Shown: positions 36,978-46,082 of the stretch, in pieces | How positions within the stretch are numbered: position 1 is the stretch's first letter | How the letters are laid out: every line of letters begins with the position of its first letter | Source of the DNA: Anaerococcus hydrogenalis DSM 7454 | GTDB taxonomy: Bacteria > Bacillota > Clostridia > Tissierellales > Peptoniphilaceae | Assembly: GCF_000173355.1 (NCBI RefSeq) | Contig: NZ_ABXA01000012.1 | Location: forward strand, 1 to 64,000 | Length of the DNA: 64,000 nt | Direction of reading: 5' to 3' | Made by a program: the position numbers and the translations under genes | The notes under the pieces: generated by a model | Seen by the model: only the letters and a program-made list of their open reading frames with translations | Database searches by the model: none | What the model was told of the DNA's origin: nothing

Positions 36978-37590
36978 AGATTTGATTTCAATAAAAAAAG
37001 CCTTAATTTTACAATTTGTAATTATAATTGGCTTGGGACTTTATTTTTACAAAGAAAATCAATTGGTTTTAATTCCATTGTTTTTTATCTTGGTTCCAGT
37101 AATACTTTTGGGTATGGTTTTTGGAATTGACAACCAATATTCTACAAATAAGTACCTGGTTTCAAGTGGAATTTCTAGGAAAAAAATTGTTATTTCAAGG
37201 TATTTGATAATTTTATTTATGGCTCTTTTTTCAATATGCCTATCCTTTGTAGTAGGATTTGACAAAAATCCCCTTACAAAAGAAATTCCCATGCTCTTAA
37301 TTTTATCATCCTTATTTTTTGTAACTAGCATAGTTGGAGTTATTGAACTTCCTTTGATGTATAAGTTTGGGGCAGAAAAGGCAAGGCTAGTCTTTGTGAT
37401 TTTATACTTTGTCGTATTTGCATTTTTCTCAACCGTCTCTTCAAACAAAGAATGGCTTTTGGAATATGTAAATAAGGGCTTAAGCATGGATAAGACTCTT
37501 TTAGCTCTATTGATATTTGTCATAACAATAATATTTCATCTACTTTCAATTTTTTCTTCAATTAAAATTTTTGAAAATAAAGATTTTTAA
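36958..37590 (+). CDS. ABC-2 type membrane protein
   Basis: A 210-aa membrane protein with six hydrophobic segments. The N-terminal KALIYKDLISIKKALILQF and NQYSTNKYLVSSGISRKKIVISRYL are the amphipathic and coupling regions usual in this ABC-2 group. It overlaps the ATPase by 20 bases and ends the GntR/ABC operon. Confidence 0.85.
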   Translation: MKALIYKDLISIKKALILQFVIIIGLGLYFYKENQLVLIPLFFILVPVILLGMVFGIDNQYSTNKYLVSSGISRKKIVISRYLIILFMALFSICLSFVVGFDKNPLTKEIPMLLILSSLFFVTSIVGVIELPLMYKFGAEKARLVFVILYFVVFAFFSTVSSNKEWLLEYVNKGLSMDKTLLALLIFVITIIFHLLSIFSSIKIFENKDF

Positions 37591-37617
37591 AGACAGGATT
37601 TATTTCCTGTCTTTTTC
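37590..37617 (+). terminator. Terminator of the GntR/ABC operon
   Basis: AAAGACAGGA pairs with TCCTGTCTTT and is followed by Ts. It overlaps the stop codon. Confidence 0.85.
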
Positions 37618-37698
37618 ATATTAATGATTATTTGACTTATTTTTTATAATTCATATAGTTATAATAGATATATAAAATTTCCTAACAAAGGAGAAAAA

Positions 37699-38649
37699 AT
37701 GGAGTATATATATAAATTTGATACGGATAATGGGTTTGAAATGACTGATATATCCAGTTTTTATGATGTAATAGAAGATGATGATTTTTACTTAATGTAT
37801 TTGGGAAAGGCAAGCTTTATTGATTTTGCCAAAACTTATAACCTAGATGATGCCATAATTGATTTACTTATGTCAGATACGGCAAAAAAATCTTATATGG
37901 CAGTTGAGGATAATTATACCTTTGCCATTCTTGAAATGCTGGATATTATGGGAAATCTTGAAACATCAGACCTAATAGGATTTTACATAGAAAATAACAG
38001 GCTTATAATTGTTGATATGTATGATAGAGACCAGTCAACAACAGAGGCCTTTAGAAAGATGCTTACAAAGAAATTTTCAGCGAGGTCTCCTGGAAGGCTT
38101 TTAAAATATTTTATAACAGCCCTTGTAAACAACCATACAAGAATTTTTAACCAAATAAAAAATTCAACAGCTGATGTAGAAGATGCTATTATAAAAAATA
38201 GAAATTTCAGAAATAGTATAGAGGTAATTTCTGATAACAGGCACAAGGCCCTTAATTTGTACGCTTCCTACGAAAGGCTTCTTGATACTTTGGAAGTTTT
38301 TATGGAAAATGAAAATGAAATATTTGATGACGATGATATAAAACACCTAAAGTCAGTTTTATTTAGGGTGGAAAGATATTCCTCAAATATTTCCTACTTA
38401 AGTGGATATATAACAAATGTCAAAGATTCATACACATCAAAAATGGATCTTTCTATGAATAATACCATGAAAGTTTTGACAGTTGTTACAACAATATTTA
38501 CACCAATTACTATAATAACAGGTTGGTATGGAATGAATTTTGAAAATATGCCAGAGCTAAAGTGGAATTTTGGCTATATGTATGTAATTGGAATTTCTTT
38601 GATTAGTGTGATTTTAGTTTACTTATTATTTAAAAAGTTTGATAGGTAA
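37699..38649 (+). CDS. CorA-like divalent metal transporter
   Basis: A 316-aa CorA-family channel. A cytoplasmic funnel domain rich in helices is followed by two C-terminal membrane segments. The signature YGMNFENMPE, containing GMN, lies between them and forms the selectivity loop. Magnesium or cobalt uptake is the family role. AAAGGAG precedes the start. It is monocistronic. Confidence 0.9.
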   Translation: MEYIYKFDTDNGFEMTDISSFYDVIEDDDFYLMYLGKASFIDFAKTYNLDDAIIDLLMSDTAKKSYMAVEDNYTFAILEMLDIMGNLETSDLIGFYIENNRLIIVDMYDRDQSTTEAFRKMLTKKFSARSPGRLLKYFITALVNNHTRIFNQIKNSTADVEDAIIKNRNFRNSIEVISDNRHKALNLYASYERLLDTLEVFMENENEIFDDDDIKHLKSVLFRVERYSSNISYLSGYITNVKDSYTSKMDLSMNNTMKVLTVVTTIFTPITIITGWYGMNFENMPELKWNFGYMYVIGISLISVILVYLLFKKFDR

Positions 38650-38726
38650 TATATAAGAAACTTATCTTAAAAAATATAAATATTAGAAGCTAAAAGAAAA
38701 GAAAATTAACAAATAAATATAATTAA

Positions 38727-38807
38727 TAGATCTCTCGAAACAAAAACACATTTTCTAGGTGAATTTCTTCCTAATTTTACATTGTTTAGTAGTCGAGAGA
38801 TCTCTTT
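38727..38807. repeat. Compact dispersed palindrome
   Basis: AGATCTCTCGAAACA and TGTTTAGTAGTCGAGAGATCT bracket a 45-base loop: the outer ends of the repeat family without the CTCGAGATGGG inner ends. It lies between the convergent CorA and TraX genes, where it may also act as a terminator. Confidence 0.7.
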
Positions 38808-38857
38808 TATATCAATACTCTCATTATCAAAATTTTAGTATTTCATTAATCTAAAAC

Positions 38858-39574
38858 CTACAAGCCAAAAATAAACCTACAAATCCCAAATATTAACAAA
38901 TGAACTGGATAGAATAAATAATTGAATAATTTATTTTGTTTTCCTTTTTCTCCATTATAAAACTGAATTGTCAAAAATCCTAAGAAACAGTAAACTTCTT
39001 TTATTATGACAAGGTAGGACAAAAGGCAGGATAGGGGTCTTTTGTTGTAGAAAAGGTAGAGGATAAAAATTATTATTATGGAATAATAATCGTAGTCAAA
39101 GGATAGAAGGGTTGCAATTATGGCATTTACTCCTACTATTAATATGGAAAGAATAAGCCAAGTGTATTTATTTTTGATTTTTTCTTTTAATTTATCGACA
39201 ATAATTAGGGTCAAAAGTCCAAGAGCAAGGGCCCACATAATATTTTGTGATCTATTATTTATAAAAACTTTTGATTGGAACATATCATAGGGAATTTCTG
39301 ATATTATGGCGAAAATCAAAAGATTTCTTAGATATTTAAATCTTGATTTTGTTTTATAAAAGCCTTCTACAACCATAAAGGCAAAAATCGGAAAGGCGAT
39401 TCGTCCGATTATATCGAAAATTGTAGATATGGCCACAAGGGGCTGCTGGTAATTTAAATATGGGGTGATAATCGCCTTATTAAAATGGTCGATAAACATT
39501 GAAATAAAGGCAATATATTTTAAGACTGCTCCGTTTATTTGGTATTTTTCTTGTATTTGTTTTAATTTTTCCAT
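38858..39574 (-). CDS. TraX-family membrane protein
   Basis: A 238-aa protein with about seven hydrophobic segments and the TraX pattern: LKYIAFISMFIDHFNKAII, RIAFPIFAFMVVEGFYKTKSRFKYL and EIPYDMF. Family members include F-pilin acetylase TraX and many chromosomal acyltransferase-like proteins of unknown substrate. No conjugation genes are nearby, so a pilin role is unlikely. GAGGAAAAC precedes the start. Confidence 0.85.
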   Translation of the reverse strand: MEKLKQIQEKYQINGAVLKYIAFISMFIDHFNKAIITPYLNYQQPLVAISTIFDIIGRIAFPIFAFMVVEGFYKTKSRFKYLRNLLIFAIISEIPYDMFQSKVFINNRSQNIMWALALGLLTLIIVDKLKEKIKNKYTWLILSILIVGVNAIIATLLSFDYDYYSIIIIFILYLFYNKRPLSCLLSYLVIIKEVYCFLGFLTIQFYNGEKGKQNKLFNYLFYPVHLLIFGICRFIFGL

Positions 39575-39744
39575 GTTTTCCTCTTTCTTTTTGGTATTTT
39601 TATATTATACTATTATACTATATTTTATTTTACGTTATCTATTTTTGGAAATTATATTTACTGGTAATAAATTAAAGATTTTAAATTTTTATATAATTGG
39701 TTAAAAATTAAAGATATACTAGGTGAATATTATAAAGAGAATAA

Positions 39745-39932
39745 AAGAGATCTCTCGACAGGCTCGAGATGGGGTATGTATTTACCTATTTTTATTTACT
39801 ATGAATGGAGTTAAATTAAGCTTAAAAATATTAAAAGGATTATAATAAAACTTAGAATGATTATTAGCCTTATACTTTAGCAATCAAACAAGGAAAATCA
39901 AACCCCATCTCGAGCGAAGTCGAGAGATCTCA
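39745..39932. repeat. Dispersed palindromic repeat unit (paired ends)
   Basis: Left end AGAGATCTCTCGACAGG..CTCGAGATGGG and right end CCCCATCTCGAGCGAAG..TCGAGAGATCTC, with TTTAGCAA inside the right arm. It occupies the 500-base gap between TraX and HppA. Confidence 0.85.
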
Positions 39933-40029
39933 TGGAAAAGTAAGTATATAAATATAGTATGTATTTAAAAATAAAAATAAACTTAAAAATCACAAAAACC
40001 TATATATCTCATATAATAAAAAATTAGCT

Positions 40030-40077
40030 AAAAAAATAAGCTGCTACAAAAATTATTGTAACAGCTTTTATTTTTTT
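40030..40077 (-). terminator. Terminator of hppA
   Basis: TAAGCTGCTACA pairs with TGTAACAGCTT, with A/T runs on both flanks. Confidence 0.8.
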
Positions 40078-40080
40078 ATA

Positions 40081-42042
40081 TTAGATAAATAATCCTGCAC
40101 ATACAACAGATACTACTGTTATAAGTTTTACTAGGATATTAAGTGATGGTCCGGATGTATCTTTGAATGGATCTCCTACTGTATCACCTACTACTGCAGC
40201 GTGATGGGCTGGTGAATTTTTACCGCCTTCTGCTCCAGATTCTATAAATTTCTTAGCGTTATCCCAAGCTCCACCTGCGTTTGACATAAATATTGCCATT
40301 AATACGCCTGTAACTAGGGCTCCTGCTAATAGTCCACCAAGTGTTTCAGCTCCAAATACTTTTCCTACAAATAATGGTACTACTATAGCAAGTGCTCCTG
40401 GTATTACCATTTCTTTTAGGGATGCTCTTGTTGAAATATCTACACAAGATGCATAGTCTGGTTGGTCTGTTCCTTCTAGGATACCTGGTTTTTCTCTAAA
40501 TTGTCTTCTTACTTCGTTGATCATTTCTGTTGCAGCTTTTCCTACTGAATTCATTGTCAAAGCTGAGAATAAGAATGGTAACATTCCACCTACAAACATT
40601 CCTGCAACTACTTTTGAATCAAGTAATGAAAGATTGTCAAGGTTTAATGTGCCTGTGTAGGTTACGAATAATGAAAGTGCAGTTAAGGCTGCAGATCCAA
40701 TCGCAAATCCTTTACCAATTGCTGCTGTTGTGTTTCCTACTGAATCAAGGCTATCTGTGATTTCACGAACAGATTCTTCAAGTCCACTCATTTCAGCAAT
40801 TCCACCGGCATTATCAGAAATTGGTCCGTAAGCATCAACTGTTACTGTTGTTGCTGTGATTGAAAGCATTCCTACTGCTGCTAGGGCAATTCCGTACATT
40901 TGCATTGTGTGGAATGATACTAAAATTCCTACAGCTATAAGGATGATTGGTCCAACTGTTGAAAGCATACCACTTGAAAGACCTGCTATAATGTTTGTTG
41001 CAGCTCCTGTTTGACTTTCTTCAGCTATTCTTTTTACTTGACTATATTTTTCAGATGTGAATACTTCTGATAAAAATCCTATTGCAATTCCTACGAGTAT
41101 TCCAACAACTATACATATAGCAGCTTTTATATTTCCAAAGAAAATTGGTGAAAGTATAAATGATGCTATAAGAACTATTGCTCCTGATAGATAAATTGTC
41201 ATCATTAGTGCTGATTGTGGTGATTTTTGTTTCTTTCTTAAGAATAAGAAAGCAGCAAGGATTGATGCGACAATTCCTATTGATGATAATACAAGTGGGA
41301 ATCTAATTCCTGCATCTCCAAAGATTGAAAAACCTAGAACCATTGATGAAAGGATTGCTCCTGAATATGATTCGAAAAGGTCAGCTCCCATTCCAGCAAC
41401 GTCTCCTACGTTATCTCCTACGTTATCAGCGATAACTGCTGGGTTTCTTGGGTCATCTTCTGGGATTCCTTTTTCAACTTTTCCTACAAGGTCAGCTCCA
41501 ACGTCTGCAGCTTTTGTGTAGATTCCTCCACCAACTCTTGCAAAAAGTGCAACTGAACTTGCTCCAAATGAGTAACCCATAAGGATTGCTGGGTCTCTAA
41601 ATATTAAATAAACAATTCCAACTCCCAAAAGTCCAAATCCTGTTACAGCAAATCCCATTACAGATCCACCAGCAAAGGCAACTTTAAGAGCTGAAGAAAG
41701 ACCACTTTCCTTAGCTTCGTTTGTACATCTAGCATTTGAGGCTGTAGAAATTCTCATACCTACATAACCTGCTGCCATTGATAATAAGGAACCAAAGATA
41801 TAACAAATCATGGTACTTACGTTGATAAAAATTGCTATAAGAATTGCGACAACAATCACAAAAATAATAACGTATTTATACTCACGAGATATAAATGCCA
41901 TAGCTCCTTCTTTAATATTTCCTGATATAGCTCTCATTTTATCGTTTCCTTCGCTAACTGGAAGTATATTTGTTTTAATTTGCAATGCCATAAAACAAAT
42001 TGCGATAACTGCTACTATAACAGGTAAAAAATCAGATAACAT
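40081..42042 (-). CDS. hppA: K+-dependent membrane pyrophosphatase, Na+ or H+ pumping
   Basis: A 653-aa ion pump driven by pyrophosphate hydrolysis, with about 16 membrane segments. The substrate motif DVGADLVGKVEKGIPEDDPRN (in two blocks) and NVGDNVGDVAGMGADLFESY are intact. GNTTAAIGKGF has Ala where K+-independent enzymes have Lys, which indicates the K+-dependent class, whose members pump Na+ or H+. The choice of ion cannot be settled without comparing the gate residues. AGGAGG precedes the start. It is monocistronic. Confidence 0.95.
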   Translation of the reverse strand: MLSDFLPVIVAVIAICFMALQIKTNILPVSEGNDKMRAISGNIKEGAMAFISREYKYVIIFVIVVAILIAIFINVSTMICYIFGSLLSMAAGYVGMRISTASNARCTNEAKESGLSSALKVAFAGGSVMGFAVTGFGLLGVGIVYLIFRDPAILMGYSFGASSVALFARVGGGIYTKAADVGADLVGKVEKGIPEDDPRNPAVIADNVGDNVGDVAGMGADLFESYSGAILSSMVLGFSIFGDAGIRFPLVLSSIGIVASILAAFLFLRKKQKSPQSALMMTIYLSGAIVLIASFILSPIFFGNIKAAICIVVGILVGIAIGFLSEVFTSEKYSQVKRIAEESQTGAATNIIAGLSSGMLSTVGPIILIAVGILVSFHTMQMYGIALAAVGMLSITATTVTVDAYGPISDNAGGIAEMSGLEESVREITDSLDSVGNTTAAIGKGFAIGSAALTALSLFVTYTGTLNLDNLSLLDSKVVAGMFVGGMLPFLFSALTMNSVGKAATEMINEVRRQFREKPGILEGTDQPDYASCVDISTRASLKEMVIPGALAIVVPLFVGKVFGAETLGGLLAGALVTGVLMAIFMSNAGGAWDNAKKFIESGAEGGKNSPAHHAAVVGDTVGDPFKDTSGPSLNILVKLITVVSVVCAGLFI

Positions 42043-42258
42043 AAACTCCTCCTATTTTTAATATTTACCTTTCTATTATATAACATAATATAGATATAAA
42101 CAATTGTTTTTGATAGAATCTTGGGAAAACATGAGAAAATTCTTGGGATTTATGAAAATTTTTAAAAATTTATAGGAAAATTAGGACTTTAGGAATAAAA
42201 TAAATAAAACCCAAAGATAATCCAAGGTAAAAATCAAATTATCATAACAGTACAATCC

Positions 42259-42432
42259 AGAGATCTCTCGACTGGGCTCGAGATGGGTTATACTTCGTTT
42301 AGTTTATATTAACGTAAATAAATAATTAATTATAAAGTCAATATGAGAATATTGAGAAAACAAGAACTTTAGTAATAAATCAAAAAGAGCTATTACCCAT
42401 CTCGAGCGAATGTAATGAGTCGAGAGATCTCA
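42259..42432. repeat. Dispersed palindromic repeat unit, tandem copy 1
   Basis: Left end AGAGATCTCTCGACTGGG..CTCGAGATGGG and right end CCCATCTCGAGCGAA..AGTCGAGAGATCTC. The unit and its left flank recur 267 bases later (TAATCCAAGGTAAAAAT at 42218 and 42485). Confidence 0.85.
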
Positions 42433-42524
42433 TTCAAGAAGTAAAGCGAGATAAAAAGTAAATATTTAAAGAAATATCCTTAAATAATCCAAGGTAAAAA
42501 TGGATTATCATCACAATACAATCC

Positions 42525-42770
42525 AGAGATCTCTCGACAAGCTCGAGATGGGTTATACTTCGTTTGTCTTATTATAAATGTAAATAAATAATTAAATAAA
42601 AGTCAATATGAGAATATTGAGAAAATAAGAACTTTAGCAATAAAATAAAGACAATAATCACCCATCTCGAGCTGATAAATATGCCTTGATTTGGCATATT
42701 TATCCCTAAAACTAGTGAAAAACACGGAAAAGTTTGCGAAGCAAACGAGTTTTAGTAGTCGAGAGATCTC
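42525..42770. repeat. Dispersed palindromic repeat unit, tandem copy 2, nested hairpins
   Basis: As copy 1, but the right-end loop is enlarged. It holds GATAAATATGCC..GGCATATTTATC, then CTAAAACT..AGTTTTAG enclosing GTTTGCGAAGCAAAC. Copies 1 and 2 fill the gene-free stretch between HppA and KdgT (42043-42993). Confidence 0.85.
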
Positions 42771-42993
42771 ATTGATTAAGTGAATATAAAAATAATTAAT
42801 GCACAAAAAATAATAATTCACACAGTTAATAGGTTTATATGTAATAAGAAAATTTACGGTTTTAAGGCTATGGATTAAAAAATAATTGTAAAATTAAATA
42901 AATGTTTCGAGTAGTGGATTTATTCTCTGCTCGTTTTTTGTGTATAATTAGTTATGGAAATTGTCAAAATTTATATAATTATAAAGGAGAATT

Positions 42994-43941
42994 ATGTTTA
43001 GTAAAATTTTTAGAAAAGTACCAGCTGCTTTGATTGTTGTTCCAATGCTTTTTGCAGCTTTTATAAATTCATTTTTTCCCAAGTTTTTTAACCTTGGTCC
43101 AACCTCATCTTCAATCGCATCTGTTGATGGGCTTAATGCTATTATTTCGATAACTTTAGTTGCTGTAGGAAGTCAACTTACATTATCTAGATTAAAAAAA
43201 GCCCTTAGTCGTGGTCTTACTTTGTTTATTTCTAAATGGGTAAGCTCTATTGTTTTAGGTTTTATTTTTATAAAACTTTTTGGAAATAAGGGGATTTTTG
43301 GTATAAGTAGTCTTTGTTTTATAGCTGCAATTTCTAATCAAAATAACTCTATTTTTGTAGGTCTTATTAATGATTATGGAGATGAATATGATATGGCATC
43401 AGCAGCTATTACTTCTATTATTTCTGTACCAATTTTTACTTTTTTAACTCTTTCAATTTTAAAAGTAGCCGATATAACTCCATCATCAATTCTAGATTTA
43501 GCCCTTCCAATTCTTGTTGGAATTTTTCTTGGAAATATTGACAAGGATTTTTGCAAATTTCTTGGACAAAGTCAAAAGTATATATTAGTATTTTTGGGTT
43601 TTTCTATCGGGGCAAGTATTAATCTTTCTACAATAATTGAAGGGGGACTAGGAGGAATTATTTTAAGTATTTTGACAGTTTTGTCTGCATTTTTATTTAC
43701 AGTTCCAGCAGATATTTTAATAAATAAAAGACCAGGCTGGGCAGCAATTTCAATTTATACTGCAGCAGGAAATGCTATTATTGTCCCAGCTTTGGTTTCA
43801 GATCTAGATAAATTACGGCAAGCAACAAGGGCAATCTCTCAAGCTCAACTTGGTACAGTAGTAATTTTTACATCAATTTTGGTTCCTATTGTGGTAGGCT
43901 TGTGGAATAAAAAATTTGGTGTAGAAAAAATTAAAAGATAA
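42994..43941 (+). CDS. kdgT: 2-keto-3-deoxygluconate permease
   Basis: A 315-aa membrane transporter of the KdgT family with about ten segments. Diagnostic stretches are KVPAALIVVPMLFAAFINSFFP at the N-terminus, VAVGSQLTLSRL and ISNQNNSIFVGLINDYGD. It would import 2-keto-3-deoxygluconate with protons for the Entner-Doudoroff end of pectin or glycosaminoglycan breakdown. No KDG kinase or aldolase is adjacent. AAAGGAG precedes the start. Confidence 0.9.
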   Translation: MFSKIFRKVPAALIVVPMLFAAFINSFFPKFFNLGPTSSSIASVDGLNAIISITLVAVGSQLTLSRLKKALSRGLTLFISKWVSSIVLGFIFIKLFGNKGIFGISSLCFIAAISNQNNSIFVGLINDYGDEYDMASAAITSIISVPIFTFLTLSILKVADITPSSILDLALPILVGIFLGNIDKDFCKFLGQSQKYILVFLGFSIGASINLSTIIEGGLGGIILSILTVLSAFLFTVPADILINKRPGWAAISIYTAAGNAIIVPALVSDLDKLRQATRAISQAQLGTVVIFTSILVPIVVGLWNKKFGVEKIKR

Positions 43942-44185
43942 AAATTTTAAGGTAAAAAAATATAATTTTAAATCAATACATAAATTTAGGTGAAAATATC
44001 CTATATAGACTATAAATATATGTTTATGTAGCATATTTATCCATAAAAGAAAGACGAAAATAAAAAAATGTAAATGAGAATAGCTTTAGTATGTTGTATT
44101 ATAAATTAAATATAATTATAAATAAAGTAAGTACTTAAAAGATTAAAGATTTAGGTGAAAATTTAGAAAAAATATATCAAATAAT

Positions 44186-44232
44186 AAAAAAAGGATATTT
44201 CAAAATACTTAATACTTTGAAATATCCTTTTT
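44186..44232. terminator. Convergent terminator with 17-bp perfect stem
   Basis: AAAAAGGATATTTCAAA and TTTGAAATATCCTTTTT flank an 11-base loop, just beyond the end of the minus-strand YitT gene. The rest of 43942-44185 shows nothing I recognise. Confidence 0.85.
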
Positions 44233-44235
44233 AAT

Positions 44236-44895
44236 TTAGCTTTTAGCTTGCTTTAAATTCCCTTGACATACTTGCCATGCTGGTATTTCCATTTTTAATT
44301 CAAATTGTCCTATCAAAAATGATGAGATAATTGTTGTTAAAAATGAATAAATCAAGTGTCCAAATGGAATATAAATTAATGATAAGCCAAGGACCAAATA
44401 ATCTGTAAACAAGTAGGCTCTTGAGATAGGCCACTTTGTTTTTTTGGAAATTGTCATTGCCAAGGCGTCATCGCCTCCTGCACATCCTCCGGCTGTAACT
44501 GCTATTCCACAACCACATCCTATAAATATTCCACCAAATATGGCAGCAAGGAAAGGCATATCATATAGGCTTGGAATTACTGGTCCAATAAAATCAAAAA
44601 TCCAATAAAATACTGCAAACATTATAGTTGCAACAATTGATTTTTTTAAAAATATTCTTCCAAGCATTGAAAATCCTAAAAGATAGCATAGACCATCTAA
44701 AATTGGTGTTGTGTAGGCAAGATTCATATTAAAGGCTTTTTTTAAAAATAAACCGAGTCCCAAAACTCCACCTTCAGTTATTTGTGCTTGTTCGTGGACA
44801 TTTATTACCCCAAAGGCCATAATGGCACAACCAAGGGAAATAATCAAAAATTCTTTTTTCGTAACTTCTAAACTTCTCAGAAATTTTCTGAGCAT
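44236..44895 (-). CDS. YitT-family membrane protein, short form
   Basis: A 219-aa protein with five to six membrane segments. FGVINVHEQAQITEGGVLGLGLFL and AVTAGGCAGGDDALAMTIS correspond to the repeated glycine motifs of the YitT/DUF161 family. The C-terminal DUF2179 domain of full-length YitT is absent. The ATG at 44895 has AGGAG eight bases upstream; the GTG three codons earlier abuts that site. A long structured leader precedes it. The substrate is unknown. Confidence 0.8.
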   Translation of the reverse strand: MLRKFLRSLEVTKKEFLIISLGCAIMAFGVINVHEQAQITEGGVLGLGLFLKKAFNMNLAYTTPILDGLCYLLGFSMLGRIFLKKSIVATIMFAVFYWIFDFIGPVIPSLYDMPFLAAIFGGIFIGCGCGIAVTAGGCAGGDDALAMTISKKTKWPISRAYLFTDYLVLGLSLIYIPFGHLIYSFLTTIISSFLIGQFELKMEIPAWQVCQGNLKQAKS

Positions 44896-44904
44896 AAATT
44901 TCAC

Positions 44905-45165
44905 TCCTAATCTCTGGCGATTAGCAAAACAAAAAAGACTGCTGTCTTAGTAATAACTAATCGCGCAATCTTCGGCTGGTGTTGATGCTTTTTTGTTTAG
45001 ATTATTTTTTCTTGTAAAAACTCTGAGCTTATAGAAGAATTTAAGGCCAAGTAAATCCCACATCAGGCACTTAATAGGCACACTCAACTTCCATGCATCA
45101 GATAAAAACTACCGACAAAAATCGGCAACCACCGTTTTACAACAGTTCTTCGAATATTATGATAC
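44905..45165 (-). ncRNA. Structured leader or small RNA before the YitT gene, class unknown
   Basis: On the minus strand a promoter-like TTTACA, 16 bases, TATCAT is followed by about 230 bases. Reading 5' to 3': GAAGAA pairs with TTCTTC farther on, CCGA..TCGG forms a hairpin, and CTGATGC can pair with GCATCA. A terminator AAGAC, AGCA, GTCTT with a T run (44934-44949) is enclosed by GCGATTAG/CTAATCGC arms next to the ribosome site. That layout resembles a riboswitch or attenuator. It matches no class whose core I know. Confidence 0.45.
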
Positions 45166-45337
45166 CTGCTTTTTTTAATTTGTAAAGTTTTAGGTTTATT
45201 TAGAGCTTAAACTGCAATAAGCCCAAAACCATATCGAGAGAAGAAGTTATTTGAGATTTATGAATTAATGATGGATTTAATTTATTTTTGCTTTATGATT
45301 TCTATGTTTAAAATTAATATTAGCCTTAAATAATCCA

Positions 45338-45506
45338 TGAGATCTCTCGACTACTCTCGAGATGGGTAAATATGGTATTTATTTTAATGCTAAAGTTTGT
45401 ATTTTTAAAAAGATTATAAATTTTTACTTATTTATAAAATTTTAATATAAAATTAAAAACGAAGCGAAACACATCTCGAGGGAATGAAATGAGTCGAGAG
45501 ATCTCT
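45338..45506. repeat. Dispersed palindromic repeat unit (paired ends)
   Basis: Left end TGAGATCTCTCGACTA..CTCGAGATGGGTAAATATGG and right end CATCTCGAGGGAATG..GTCGAGAGATCTC, with GCTAAAGTTTGTATT inside. Its interior is the uninterrupted counterpart of the unit at 46155-47045. Confidence 0.85.
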
Positions 45507-45580
45507 TTATTAATTTTGAATTTTAATTTATTTTTTACCTGTGAAATTTCAATTTAATAGTTAACGATTCTTTAAAATGA

Positions 45581-45765
45581 TATAATAACTTTGTTATCGT
45601 ACCCAAACTGGTAACAGTTGGGAGGTGAGGTTATGGAAAAACTCGGTACCATTTTAATATCTGTCGTAGGTATGTAGTTGCTCATTATATTATCAAGTGG
45701 CTGGATAGATATTATAAACATGATAATTAGCACAAAAAAGACAGGAGTGGCTGCTCCTGTCTTTT
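45581..45765 (+). other. Type I toxin-antitoxin-like locus 1 (Fst/par arrangement)
   Basis: TATAAT at 45581, the conserved leader TTATCGTACCCAAACTGG, a broken toxin frame, then a bidirectional terminator GACAGGAG..CTCCTGTC at 45734-45765. CTCGGTACCAT occurs in the first toxin codons (45642-45652) and again at 45785-45795, downstream of the terminator. Confidence 0.65.
45633..45730 (+). pseudogene. Fst-like toxin, broken copy
   Basis: It starts MEKLGTILISVVGM and then hits TAG at 45675. One missing base just before GCTCATTATATTATC puts the rest in another frame (AHYIIKWLDRYYKHDN, stop at 45730), which aligns to the intact copy at 45913. GGGAGGTGAGG precedes the start. The deletion is not in a homopolymer, unlike the shifts in larger genes here, so real inactivation is plausible. 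Confidence 0.65.
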
Positions 45766-45800
45766 TGTTTGGTCATGGATATAACTCGGTACCATGCTCA
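45735..45800 (-). ncRNA. Predicted antisense RNA antitoxin of locus 1
   Basis: On the minus strand TTGAAA, 15 bases, TATAAT (45806-45811 as complement) would start an RNA near 45800. That RNA begins with the complement of CTCGGTACCAT and ends at the shared terminator. It could pair with the toxin mRNA at both the direct repeat and the terminator, as RNA II does in the par system of pAD1. Confidence 0.5.
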
Positions 45801-45912
45801 ATATTATTATATAAGTTTTATTTTAATTTCAATTTAATAGTTTATGATTTTTCTAAATGATATAATAAAAGTGTTATCGTACCCAAACTGGTAACAGTGA
45901 GGGGGTGAAGTC

Positions 45913-46011
45913 ATGAATTTTCTCGAATCTATAATAATATCTGTCGCAGCCAACATATTAGCTCATTATGTTATCAAATGGCTAGATAGATATTCAAAAT
46001 ACGATAATTAG
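45913..46011 (+). CDS. Fst-like/holin-like small membrane toxin, intact copy
   Basis: A 32-aa peptide with membrane span IIISVAANILAHYVI followed by KWLDRYSKYDN, a short hydrophobic helix and charged tail as in Fst/holin-like type I toxins. GGGGGTGAAG precedes the ATG, and a promoter TATAAT lies at 45861-45866. It is followed by terminator 46015-46047. The family assignment is by pattern, not by alignment. Confidence 0.65.
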   Translation: MNFLESIIISVAANILAHYVIKWLDRYSKYDN

Positions 46012-46015
46012 CCTA

Positions 46016-46082
46016 AAAAAGACAGGAGCCGTCACTCCTGTCTTTTTTGTGTGCCATGGTATAATTCTCGAATCCATGCTCA
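46016..46082 (-). ncRNA. Predicted antisense RNA antitoxin of locus 2
   Basis: The minus-strand promoter TTGAAA, 15 bases, TATAAT (complement at 46088-46093) is placed as in locus 1. The RNA would begin with the complement of TTCTCGAATC (46065-46074), which is a direct repeat of 45920-45929 in the toxin start. This direct repeat differs in sequence from that of locus 1. Confidence 0.5.

Noticed and set aside
38727-38807. Replication origin or attachment site at the AGATCTCTCGA palindrome
   Set aside because: No DnaA boxes, integrase or direct-repeat borders; it is a short form of the dispersed repeat family.
40530-40760. Frames antisense to hppA and similar shadows (12425-11703, 34095-34398, 34520-34909)
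   Set aside because: All lie opposite strongly conserved genes and have no ribosome sites or family features.
44905-45165. T-box, tmRNA, RNase P RNA or SRP RNA for the YitT leader
   Set aside because: The GGTGGTTGCCG stretch is not followed by T-box features, and the conserved cores of the other RNAs are absent.
45678-45860. 60-aa frame across toxin locus 1
   Set aside because: It joins the shifted toxin tail to the terminator and spacer. The intact tandem copy shows the true frame ends at the KWLDR..HDN tail.
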